From assembly GCA_030830425.1 (NCBI GenBank), contig JAURND010000005.1:1-6817 (forward strand): a stretch of 6,817 nt of DNA, written 5' to 3'. Origin of the DNA: Gammaproteobacteria bacterium (GTDB lineage Bacteria; Pseudomonadota; Gammaproteobacteria; JAURND01). This document shows, one piece after another, positions 1-6,251 of the stretch. Positions within the stretch are counted from its first letter, which is position 1. Each line of letters begins with the position of its first letter. Below the pieces are notes generated by a model. That model saw only the letters and a list, made by a program, of their open reading frames with translations, was not told the origin of the DNA and did no database searches. A program made the position numbers and the translations under genes.

Positions 1-725
1 ACTTTATCATTTAAATTTGGAACCAACTTGGAGTAAGCTTGCTTTTTTTTGAAATCAAAATAATTACCTGATATCGGTGCAAAAGAAGACTTCATTTTAG
101 CGGGCGCCTTGATGATCTTTTCAAAAACATGATCCAGCGTATCATGACTCATTTCTTCAATTAATTTGCCAATTAACAAATAGTTTGAGTTTGAGTACAG
201 ATGTTTCTTTGCTGGATCAAAAGATATTGATTGCAAAAGAGTTGCAGCATCAATAGCGTTATTTAAAGCTTCTGGTACTGTAAGACCATCCCCATACGCG
301 TCCAAATAATCTGTCAGTCCAGATCGATGTGTCAATAAATCTAATAAACTAATATCGTTTAACCACTCTCTATCAATCTGCCTAAATAATTCAGAATGAG
401 GAAACAGAGTTGTTAGCTTTGCACTTAGAAGATGTTCAATGTTCGTTTTTGGATATGTCTCATGTAGAGTTACAAGTAGCATATAAGCCGTCATATGTTT
501 AGCCACAGATCCAATATAAAACTGTGAATCCTCGGTAACTGCCGAGCTAGAATAGCTAAAATCATCAGAGGATGATGTTACAGATATAACAGAACTGCCA
601 ACAAAATGTGGTTGTAATTTAGCTAAAGATTGTTTAAAATCTTTCATAGTGCAAACCTCAGATGCAAATGCACCATTGCAAAAAAACATAAGCACCAACA
701 TATTAGTGCATAATAGTTTAAACAT
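1..725 (-). CDS. Exported beta-lactamase-family serine hydrolase (3' end cut by window edge)
   Basis: This partial gene encodes the first 241 residues of a penicillin-binding-protein/class C beta-lactamase-type hydrolase (PF00144 family). Residues 1-21 form a signal peptide: MFK start, a hydrophobic stretch and a GAFA cleavage site before SEV, so the product is probably periplasmic. The catalytic SxxK motif is seen as IGSVAK, with Ser73 and Lys76. HRSGL is at about residues 133-137, and the second motif YSN is Tyr177-Ser178-Asn179. The third motif (KTG or HxG) would lie beyond the window. I chose the ATG at 725 because GGA lies upstream at good spacing and it gives a clean signal peptide. An in-frame ATG at 737 would add MELV, and the ATG at 647 would lose the signal peptide. 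Family members include esterases, D-aminopeptidases, carboxypeptidases and true beta-lactamases, and the sequence does not separate them. It has its own promoter and so may be independent of the upstream operon. Confidence 0.88.
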   Translation of the reverse strand, partial: MFKLLCTNMLVLMFFCNGAFASEVCTMKDFKQSLAKLQPHFVGSSVISVTSSSDDFSYSSSAVTEDSQFYIGSVAKHMTAYMLLVTLHETYPKTNIEHLLSAKLTTLFPHSELFRQIDREWLNDISLLDLLTHRSGLTDYLDAYGDGLTVPEALNNAIDAATLLQSISFDPAKKHLYSNSNYLLIGKLIEEMSHDTLDHVFEKIIKAPAKMKSSFAPISGNYFDFKKKQAYSKLVPNLNDK

Positions 726-768
726 GACCAATTCCATCTGATTATCTACAGACCCATTGCTTGCTTCT

Positions 769-797
769 ATTTTAACATAGAATATCACTAATTACAA
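769..797 (-). promoter_or_regulatory. Promoter of the serine hydrolase gene (-35 TTGTAA, extended -10 TGTTAAAAT)
   Basis: On the minus strand, TTGTAA (792-797) is followed by a 17-nt spacer and TAAAAT (769-774). A TG one base upstream of the -10 box makes it an extended -10 element. Transcription would begin near 762, leaving a leader of about 37 nt before the ATG at 725. The -35 box overlaps the last codons of the peptidase-gene remnant. Confidence 0.6.
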
Positions 798-907
798 TTG
801 AAAATTCTTGGTTTTTGTGCATATACAATATTATTGAAAACAATGTCCAATCTACAATTTGTTGCATCTAAAATTGCCATTTTCCCAATGAGCCAGGCGT
901 CTCTATT
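788..907 (-). pseudogene. 3'-end remnant of a second S66 peptidase (LdcA/MccF family) gene
   Basis: An open frame running to a TAG stop at 788-790 encodes about 39 residues that begin NRDAWLIGK and continue ILDATNCRLDI. This matches the C-terminal strands of the intact S66 peptidase in this window (NRYVLPLGQ, TLDASNCRLDI). At DNA level 843-907 matches 1830-1894 at 43 of 65 positions by hand alignment, without gaps. The Ser and Glu catalytic regions and the His-containing FPYGH segment are absent, so the remnant cannot be active. Similarity weakens towards the stop but a proline-Ile-x-Asn pattern persists, suggesting that this copy ended here without a GNAT domain. Upstream, the same frame runs into the 3' end of the GNAT gene only by chance. 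The piece lies between the GNAT stop at 930 and the serine hydrolase promoter. Confidence 0.75.
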
Positions 908-929
908 TGTCTTACTATTCATAGGGTTC

Positions 930-1352
930 TCAGTCTTTCTTGTATAGTAGATATGGTTCGCTTGCATCATCATGCTGTGATACTTTGTACCAGCCATATT
1001 TTTCATAAAAACCACAGGGTTTTAAATTATCCATAGCAATTTTTAGCGTCATGGGGCGTCCAAGATTCGCTTCGGCGATGTGTAATAGTTGGGTGCCTAT
1101 ATTCTTAGCCTGCTGCTCTGGGTGGACAAATAAATTATGGATAAAATTATCAGCGGGGTAGGTGGATACAAAACCAACAATGGAACCATGCTCTTCGGCA
1201 ACCCAGACCTCATCCTCAGCGGTAGATTTTTGGTAGTCACCGATCTGAAATTCATCTGGATGGCGAGATACAAAAGTAAGCTGGCGGCATACTTGAAAAA
1301 GAATTTCAAGTTGATGGATATCGTTAGGCGTTGCTTTGCGAATAGTTATCAT
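930..1352 (-). CDS. GNAT-family N-acetyltransferase, stand-alone
   Basis: The 140-residue product has the size and layout of a single-domain GNAT acetyltransferase, which moves an acetyl group from acetyl-CoA to an amine. The N-terminus MITIRKATPNDI is typical of the family. Residues 48-61 form the central strands (VWVAEEHGSIVGF). Motif A, LFVHPEQQAKNIG (74-86), carries the acetyl-CoA pyrophosphate loop, with Asn84 in place of the first Gly of Q/RxxGxG, a common variant. FYEKYGW (115-121) is the usual C-terminal motif. The substrate cannot be told from sequence. The ATG overlaps the stop of the upstream peptidase-GNAT gene by 4 nt (ATGA), so it is the last gene of the coupled operon. It differs clearly from the two fused GNAT modules nearby and is not a simple copy of them. 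I see no convincing terminator hairpin after it. Confidence 0.88.
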   Translation of the reverse strand: MITIRKATPNDIHQLEILFQVCRQLTFVSRHPDEFQIGDYQKSTAEDEVWVAEEHGSIVGFVSTYPADNFIHNLFVHPEQQAKNIGTQLLHIAEANLGRPMTLKIAMDNLKPCGFYEKYGWYKVSQHDDASEPYLLYKKD

Positions 1353-2725
1353 GCTAATTTCTTCTTCAAATAATATCGTTTATGCCCTGGCGGACAATCA
1401 TCTAAAACCCCACATATTTCATAACCTTGCTTTATATAGAAATCTTTAGCTTGAAAATCATATGTTTCAACGTGAGATAAAGTGGAGCCCATGCTTCTTG
1501 CTTTTTCTTCAACTTGACTCAGCAAAATAGACCCTAAATTTTTGTTTCTATGTGCTTCTGCTACAAATAATATGCAAATATATAAAATATTCCAATGATA
1601 CAAATCAGCGTAAATACCACCAACAACATTTCCTTCGTTGTTTATAATAAAATTTATTTCAATTCTTTTTGGCTTCTGTGTAAATGGCAACACCCTCTCA
1701 TCAAACGCTAACGATTCAGCCAAAATATATTCATAGGCATCGTTTGTGCTGTTTTGCAATTGATACTGACCATTGTCTAAATTTAATAAGATTGGATCGT
1801 TACTTTTTGCATTAATCCAAGTAAAATTAATATCCAGCCTACAATTTGATGCGTCTAAGGTGATAATCTGCCCAAGAGGTAATACGTACCTATTCTCAAT
1901 ATGGCCATATGGAAAATTCTTAATGCATGGGACTTTAATTCGTTTACACCAGAAATCGATCACATCTTCTGTCGCTACGTCTTTGGAGTCAAAATGCTTA
2001 GCTGTGCATTCTGTAAAATGGCCAATAACAATGCCAGCCACGTTATCTAGCACTCCTGCGACATGCAATTGAGAAAACATACCTTCAATAAGATACGGCT
2101 CAATCCCAACGTCTTCTATCAAAAGAATTTTCCCTGAAAAATCAGGTTGATATGGCGTTCCCATTAGATTAAGCAAACAGGTTAGGTTCCCGCCGATTAC
2201 AGGGGCTGTTACGGTGCCATGGCATACTGTCTCGCCACCGTTTACAGAATAGCTTTCTTTGTTTAAGCAATGCAAAAAAGAGGTCCATGTGTTTTCTGCC
2301 ACAGTTCCATTTTTAATATCGCTACAATTAAAGCCGGTTAAAGATAATGCACCGGTTTTGGCGTAGATACCTAGCTGCAGTGCTGTTGCGTCTGAATAAC
2401 CCACGATAGGTTTTGGGTTTTTCGTAATCAGATCATAATCTAAAAGAGGCAAGGTTCTAATGGAACAAGCACCACCATTGGTTGTGATGATGACTGAAAC
2501 TTCAGGGTCTTTGATGAAGTCCATAATATCAGACGCTCTTTCTTCGTCAGTGCCTGCTGTAAATAATTCAAATTTTTGAATATTTTTAGCAATTTTTACT
2601 TTAATTCCTAATTTTTCAAAATACGCAACACAGTTCTTTAATAATCCTGGGGTCAGCGGACTTGATGGAGCGATAAGGCCGATTGTGTTGCCTTTTTTTA
2701 TTGGTTGTGAAATAACATTCTTCAT
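1349..2725 (-). CDS. S66 peptidase (LdcA/MccF-like) fused to C-terminal GNAT acetyltransferase
   Basis: The 458-residue protein has two domains. Residues 1 to about 305 form a cytoplasmic Ser-Glu-His carboxypeptidase of the LD-carboxypeptidase/MccF family, with GLIAPSSP near the start. The nucleophile is Ser111 in GYSDATAL; Glu204 (LLIEDVG) and His275 (FPYGH) complete the expected triad. The segment before the nucleophile (TTNGGACSIRTLPLLDYD, then NPKPIVGYSD) looks more like the MccF branch than peptidoglycan-recycling LdcA, which usually has an RGG-type motif there. That is a judgement by eye. Residues about 350-458 are a GNAT domain with motif A around RNKNLG (393-398) and the ending CPPGHKRYY. 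Usual S66 proteins are about 300-350 residues, so the GNAT part is an addition. The ATG at 2725 has GGA 7 nt upstream and lies 3 nt after the preceding gene's stop. MccF cleaves microcin C and related aminoacyl-nucleotides; the substrate here is unknown. Confidence 0.9.
   Translation of the reverse strand: MKNVISQPIKKGNTIGLIAPSSPLTPGLLKNCVAYFEKLGIKVKIAKNIQKFELFTAGTDEERASDIMDFIKDPEVSVIITTNGGACSIRTLPLLDYDLITKNPKPIVGYSDATALQLGIYAKTGALSLTGFNCSDIKNGTVAENTWTSFLHCLNKESYSVNGGETVCHGTVTAPVIGGNLTCLLNLMGTPYQPDFSGKILLIEDVGIEPYLIEGMFSQLHVAGVLDNVAGIVIGHFTECTAKHFDSKDVATEDVIDFWCKRIKVPCIKNFPYGHIENRYVLPLGQIITLDASNCRLDINFTWINAKSNDPILLNLDNGQYQLQNSTNDAYEYILAESLAFDERVLPFTQKPKRIEINFIINNEGNVVGGIYADLYHWNILYICILFVAEAHRNKNLGSILLSQVEEKARSMGSTLSHVETYDFQAKDFYIKQGYEICGVLDDCPPGHKRYYLKKKLA
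1371..1465 (-). repeat. GNAT-module DNA repeat, copy 1 (3' end of peptidase-GNAT gene)
   Basis: This 95-nt stretch aligns without gaps to 3357-3451, with 75 identical positions counted by hand (79%). It encodes the region from about YDFQAKDFYIK to the GHKRYYL end of the GNAT domain. Similarity continues more weakly at protein level through the rest of the domain, to about 1678. Confidence 0.8.
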
Positions 2726-2728
2726 CTT

Positions 2729-3337
2729 TTAATCCGTAAACCATTCAACTTTAAGCGGAGGTAATCTCTCTATTTTACAACACGAATACATTAAAGTATT
2801 GCACACTGTTTTTGTTACAAAATTGACATGCCGATTTTTTAATTCACCCTCAAAATCAAAACCAAGTCTTTCTGGAATTTTTTTGCTTGATAAATTGAGT
2901 TCTGACATACTAATTTCAATACGTTTAGCCTTAAAATAAGACAACCCTAATCGAGCAAGAGCATTTACTGCCTCCAGCATATATCCTTTCCCTGACTGTC
3001 TAGAGTCAATCCAATAACCTATAGCAAAATAAGGCACAGTCCAATCAATCGTTCCGTAATAAATATCACCTATAAATTGACCGTTGCTCTTGTCAAAAAT
3101 AGAAAAAAATAAATTATTGGGTTTTTCTTCTACATGACACGAAATAGCATAATTTAAAAAAGACCGCAGAGCATCCCTGGAAAAACCAGGTTTAGCCCAT
3201 TCAAGCCAAGGAGCAATATTATCAACTGATGCATCAATCGCCCCTTTAATGACATCGAGATCTGCAATCTTAGGTGTCCTTAAAGTTAATCTTGGTGTTT
3301 GTACCTCAATTATTGATCTCTGCTTCTCTTGTTTCAC
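2729..3337 (-). CDS. RimJ/RimL-type GNAT acetyltransferase (GTG start)
   Basis: The 202-residue product belongs to the RimJ/RimL branch of GNAT acetyltransferases (Acetyltransf_3 type). RLTLR (16-20) opens the domain. WLEWA (44-48) recalls the LNWP region of RimL, and IGYWID (106-111) precedes the acetyl-CoA loop RQSGKG (113-118). The ERLGFDFEGELKN stretch (156-168) is the usual C-terminal part. Relatives acetylate ribosomal protein N-termini, and some, such as RimL and the MccE C-terminal domain, acetylate processed microcin C; others modify antibiotics. The substrate here is unknown. The start is GTG at 3335-3337, directly after the previous stop codon. The ribosome binding site GAAGAAGG eight bases upstream supports it, and no in-frame ATG falls early enough to replace it. 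The tail after about residue 185 (cysteine- and proline-containing, ending VEWFTD) is somewhat longer than usual. It sits between the two genes that carry fused GNAT domains. Confidence 0.88.
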   Translation of the reverse strand: MKQEKQRSIIEVQTPRLTLRTPKIADLDVIKGAIDASVDNIAPWLEWAKPGFSRDALRSFLNYAISCHVEEKPNNLFFSIFDKSNGQFIGDIYYGTIDWTVPYFAIGYWIDSRQSGKGYMLEAVNALARLGLSYFKAKRIEISMSELNLSSKKIPERLGFDFEGELKNRHVNFVTKTVCNTLMYSCCKIERLPPLKVEWFTD

Positions 3338-4327
3338 CTACAAAACCTTCTTCATGTAATAGCGTTTATGCCCAGGAGGGCAATCTTCAAGAACACCAAA
3401 AATCCCATAACCATGTTTTATATAAAAGTCTTTCGCCTGAAAATCAAAGGTATCAAGATGGGCAAGCTTTGCCCCAAGTTTCTTTGCCTCATTTTCTACA
3501 TGACTGAGCAATTTACTACCCAGACCACTTTTATGGTGCTTTTCATCTACGGCTAAAATATCTACAAACAGCATACCCCAACAATACATCACAGATGTAA
3601 TGCCTGCGATAATTACACCACTCTCATCTTTTATACAAAAATTTAAATTTATAAAAGGTTGTTCCTGGATGAAGGGTACTTTGCTGTTATTGTATGATGT
3701 GATTTTATTTTCTATAACATCTATTTCATGTGGTTGGACTTTAACAACATGAAACGGCTCAAGATCAAATAATCTGACCCAATCTGCTAGCTGTCCCGCA
3801 ACCTCATGCAAAGCAAGTTCTGTTGTATCGAGGATTTTGATATTCGCAACTTCTTCATAGCTTTTAAGATTCGATAATCGGCTAAAATCCATGATACTTG
3901 CCGCATCTTCTTGGATAACATGTGGCACCCACTGCGGATCTTGATGATGCATGCGAAGCCAGGCAGACCAGTTCAGCATGTTTTGATCAGCACCATAGGT
4001 GTTGCGTTTTTTGAGGCGCTTAATACGTTCGAAATCGCTGACGTCTAAAAGACAGAAGTTGATTTTATCTATTTTTTTAGCTGAAGGGCAGCTCAGTATT
4101 TCACCTAAAACAATTTGACCCAGCAAGTAGGTATCTTTGCCTTCGCTCAATAATTTTTGCAGCCACTTTTCGGTGGATTCTTGACGCCATTTTTTATCAG
4201 CACCATCTGGTACGCCAATATCGTCAAAATCATAAACAGCGATGTCATCTCCCAAAAGCTCTTTTAAATGAGGCATCACAGCCGTTTTACCGCTGCCACT
4301 GGCGCCGCCTATAAAATATAATCTCAT
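3338..4327 (-). CDS. P-loop kinase-like domain fused to C-terminal GNAT acetyltransferase
   Basis: The 329-residue protein joins two domains. Residues 1 to about 185 are a small P-loop NTPase of the nucleoside/nucleotide-kinase type. The Walker A motif GGASGSGKT (7-15) has Lys14 and Thr15. An acidic strand VYDFDDIG (31-38) would bind Mg or substrate. A basic stretch around residues 101-108 (RIKRLKKR) looks like a lid or phosphate-binding element. I recognise the fold class but not the substrate. Residues about 200-329 are a GNAT domain, with motif A KSGLGSKLL (266-274) and the end CPPGHKRYY (316-324). This domain closely matches the C-terminal domain of the peptidase fusion: 29 of the last 35 aligned residues are identical. 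The ATG at 4327 overlaps the upstream APH stop by 4 nt and has AGGA 7 nt upstream. The pairing suggests one substrate that can be both phosphorylated and acetylated, or a chance fusion. Confidence 0.87.
   Translation of the reverse strand: MRLYFIGGASGSGKTAVMPHLKELLGDDIAVYDFDDIGVPDGADKKWRQESTEKWLQKLLSEGKDTYLLGQIVLGEILSCPSAKKIDKINFCLLDVSDFERIKRLKKRNTYGADQNMLNWSAWLRMHHQDPQWVPHVIQEDAASIMDFSRLSNLKSYEEVANIKILDTTELALHEVAGQLADWVRLFDLEPFHVVKVQPHEIDVIENKITSYNNSKVPFIQEQPFINLNFCIKDESGVIIAGITSVMYCWGMLFVDILAVDEKHHKSGLGSKLLSHVENEAKKLGAKLAHLDTFDFQAKDFYIKHGYGIFGVLEDCPPGHKRYYMKKVL
3346..3353 (-). promoter_or_regulatory. Ribosome binding site fixing the GTG start of the RimL-like gene
   Basis: On the minus strand GAAGAAGG is followed by eight bases and then GTG at 3337. 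It lies inside the last codons of the kinase-GNAT gene, consistent with translational coupling. Confidence 0.65.
3357..3451 (-). repeat. GNAT-module DNA repeat, copy 2 (3' end of kinase-GNAT gene)
   Basis: This is the partner of 1371-1465, with 75 of 95 positions identical and no gaps. It encodes the FDFQAKDFYIK to GHKRYYM region. Protein-level similarity extends to about 3661, while the N-terminal halves of the two host proteins are unrelated. Confidence 0.8.
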
Positions 4328-5343
4328 AAAATTTTCCTCGTATTACAAGAGTCATACGCTCTCTCTATTGCGCCATCCGGCAGAAAAACAGGCTGTAAGT
4401 GTTCAAAGCATTGCATACGATCGTCACCACCTTCATCAGACAGAAAGATGTATTCACAATAGTCTCCGATATCCTGAATAATACGTTCAAAACGATAGTA
4501 GCAAAGAACATCCTTGTTTATCGTTATTTGGCCATAGCCCTGATAAAACAGTGATTCTTCTTCGGCAGCTGTTAGGGAGCTCACCCAAATTCCAGCGCCA
4601 ACAAACATCAGATCTCGCTCCTTGGGGGCAAAGATGAGCGTATCCCAATCAACAATATAAAGGGCTGCTTCTTTATCAACAATCAGGTTCCAGCCATGCA
4701 TATCAGCGTGGCATAAAACATAGTCGAGGGGCTGTTTTTGGATCGTGATCGCAAGCTCTTCAGCGCGCTCGACCAGTTTAAGTATTTCGCTACTTTTGGA
4801 TTTCAGGAACAATGCCATTTCTACAGCAACAGGCTCTTCAAAAACCTCATTTTCAATGCGCATAAGAAATGCTTTGACGGTTTCTCGCCATTTAGAAGAG
4901 AACGTTTCCCGCGGTGTGCCACTTGTTAGAGCGTTTGGAATATCAACGCTATGAAGCTTTTTAATGGCCGCCCCAAATTGAACCCAGTGATCATCTGATG
5001 GTTTAGCTTCTACCCCATTACAGCCCTCGACATAAGGGTATAGAATTGCTTTGAATGATGCCAAACTTGTCCAAAGTTGCCCTGTCTTGGTTGCAAGAGG
5101 AGAGATCACTTGTTTGATACCCAGATCAGCCAGATATTTTGGAACTGATACCGAGGCTTCTAAAAATTCACCACTCCTTAATTTGAGGAAATAATCTGAT
5201 CCGTTATTTGTTGTAATGCGATAAACAGCTGTGTTGAAATCAGCACCAAGAGGCAAAAATACTACTTTTTCTATAGTCAGACCATAGGCATCCTGTAAAC
5301 ACGTAATGATTTTTTCATCTTTAAGATCAGGTTTTATTAGCAT
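4324..5343 (-). CDS. APH-family phosphotransferase, APH(9)/spectinomycin-kinase-like
   Basis: The 339-residue protein has the protein-kinase-like fold of aminoglycoside phosphotransferases (PF01636), which transfer the ATP gamma-phosphate to an antibiotic or metabolite hydroxyl. The ATP-binding lysine is probably Lys54 in YFLKL. The catalytic loop HADMHGWN (212-219) supplies Asp214 and Asn219, and VDWD (231-234) supplies the metal-binding Asp232. The following KERDLMF and the later YYRFERIIQDI stretch resemble what I recall of Legionella APH(9)-Ia, as does the overall length. The match is distant enough that spectinomycin activity is only a hypothesis; homoserine-kinase-like or other small-molecule kinases remain possible. 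All expected catalytic residues are present, so it is probably active. The ATG at 5343 overlaps the EVE gene by 17 nt and is preceded by AGAGG. Its own stop overlaps the kinase-GNAT start by 4 nt. Confidence 0.9.
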   Translation of the reverse strand: MLIKPDLKDEKIITCLQDAYGLTIEKVVFLPLGADFNTAVYRITTNNGSDYFLKLRSGEFLEASVSVPKYLADLGIKQVISPLATKTGQLWTSLASFKAILYPYVEGCNGVEAKPSDDHWVQFGAAIKKLHSVDIPNALTSGTPRETFSSKWRETVKAFLMRIENEVFEEPVAVEMALFLKSKSSEILKLVERAEELAITIQKQPLDYVLCHADMHGWNLIVDKEAALYIVDWDTLIFAPKERDLMFVGAGIWVSSLTAAEEESLFYQGYGQITINKDVLCYYRFERIIQDIGDYCEYIFLSDEGGDDRMQCFEHLQPVFLPDGAIERAYDSCNTRKIL

Positions 5344-5797
5344 GGTCGAGCGCCTCTTCTAATAATGGATTAAACTCAAGCATGCCACCTGCAATAATTT
5401 CAAATGACTCTTGATCGATTTCTAAAAAGCCATAGCGGAAAACGTATCCCCATGAATTTTTATTTTTGATAAAGGGCAGCAATGGCACAAGCGGTTTGAT
5501 ATCAATGTGCTTTGCCTCAAAATAATTGATCTTACGCCTAAATGGTTTGAATCCATCTCCCATATCTACTTGGTAAGGTGTGTCATCAATGATCTTGCCA
5601 ATTGCAGTAAATTTTTGATAGAGCTCAGATCCTTCCATGGTTACTTTAGACGAGTAATAAATCACAAAATCACCACGTGATAATCGTTTAGCAGGCGCAG
5701 ATTTACCATGACAGAATTGGCAAATACCAAGCTTAACGCCGTTTTCTGCATGATCTTTGCAAGCAACGCCAATCCAGAATTTTGCTGCCTTATTCAT
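5327..5797 (-). CDS. EVE-domain protein (UPF0310-like)
   Basis: The 156-residue product is a single EVE domain, a PUA-like fold that binds modified bases in DNA or RNA in studied members. The signature is GICQFCHGKSAPAKRL (24-39) followed by GDFVIYYSSK (42-51). This is the conserved Cys-His-Gly-Lys and YYS pattern of the stand-alone UPF0310 family. Later parts include TAIGKIIDDTPYQV (64-77), the KPFRR segment (84-88) and a C-terminal helix. The length is normal for the family. The ATG at 5797 overlaps the MarR stop by 8 nt, so the two genes are probably translationally coupled. No catalytic residues are expected; a binding or sensing role is likely, but its link to the drug-modifying neighbours is not evident from sequence. 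Confidence 0.87.
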   Translation of the reverse strand: MNKAAKFWIGVACKDHAENGVKLGICQFCHGKSAPAKRLSRGDFVIYYSSKVTMEGSELYQKFTAIGKIIDDTPYQVDMGDGFKPFRRKINYFEAKHIDIKPLVPLLPFIKNKNSWGYVFRYGFLEIDQESFEIIAGGMLEFNPLLEEALDHANKT

Positions 5798-6251
5798 CTG
5801 CGGTACCTGCAGTTAATTTCGCCAAAATTTGTACAAGGCTTTTTTGTTCCTTATGAGATGCTTTACCAAAAAACGTACTATCAATCCTTTCTACAATAGG
5901 GACTAGGGTGCGTACCATCTCCTTACCTTTTTCAGTGAGTGAGACGCTCTTGGCACGTGTATCTGTTTCATGTTCAATGCGATGAACACAACCAAGTGAA
6001 ACCAGTTTTCTTAGCGATTTTGAAACAGTCATTTTGTCAAGCTTTGACCAGTTCACGATGAGGATTTGAGTTGTGTCATAGTGATGAGCCTCAAACCACA
6101 TCAGGGTCGCCATAATCACAAACTGGGCATGGGATATATCATAAGGCTCCAACGACTTTTTAATCTGCCGTTGCCATACCATCGTTGTTTGCCAAAGCAA
6201 AAATCCCGGGCTATCTTCAGGTGTATCAAAACCAAATGGTAAGTTAGACAT
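5790..6251 (-). CDS. MarR-family transcriptional regulator
   Basis: With the start used here the protein has 153 residues, a standard MarR length. Helix 1 (FLLWQTTMVWQRQIKKSL, 17-34) helps dimerisation. A winged helix-turn-helix follows at about 42-105, with the recognition helix around DKMTVSKSLRKLVSLG (72-87). The wing RIEHETDTRAKSVSLTEKG (91-109) has the family's conserved D-x-R (Asp97, Arg99). MarR proteins are dimers that repress nearby genes and release DNA when a small ligand binds, often an aromatic or antibiotic compound. I prefer the ATG at 6251 because AGAGG lies 5 nt upstream. A TTG at 6266 would add five residues (MQEAA) with no advantage. It overlaps the SRPBCC gene by 8 nt. It probably controls the whole operon through the palindrome at 6694-6715. 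Confidence 0.92.
   Translation of the reverse strand: MSNLPFGFDTPEDSPGFLLWQTTMVWQRQIKKSLEPYDISHAQFVIMATLMWFEAHHYDTTQILIVNWSKLDKMTVSKSLRKLVSLGCVHRIEHETDTRAKSVSLTEKGKEMVRTLVPIVERIDSTFFGKASHKEQKSLVQILAKLTAGTADE

Noticed and set aside
726..929. Rho-independent terminator between the operon and the serine hydrolase gene
   Set aside because: I found no GC-rich stem followed by a T-run on the minus strand; read-through or Rho-dependent ending remain possible.
788..1015. A 75-codon open frame starting at 1015 as one small gene
   Set aside because: Its first third is an out-of-frame reading of the 3' end of the stand-alone GNAT gene. Only the part from about 907 to the stop resembles a protein family, as a peptidase-gene remnant.
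930..1678. Loss of the first Gly in the acetyl-CoA loop (Asn at 84 of the stand-alone GNAT and 396 of the peptidase fusion) as a sign of inactive enzymes
   Set aside because: Q/R-x-x-N-x-G variants are common in apparently functional GNAT proteins, so the change alone is not evidence of inactivity.
1137..2072. Plus-strand open frames at 1137-1373 and 1773-2072
   Set aside because: They lie opposite well-supported minus-strand genes, have no recognisable domains and no convincing ribosome binding sites.
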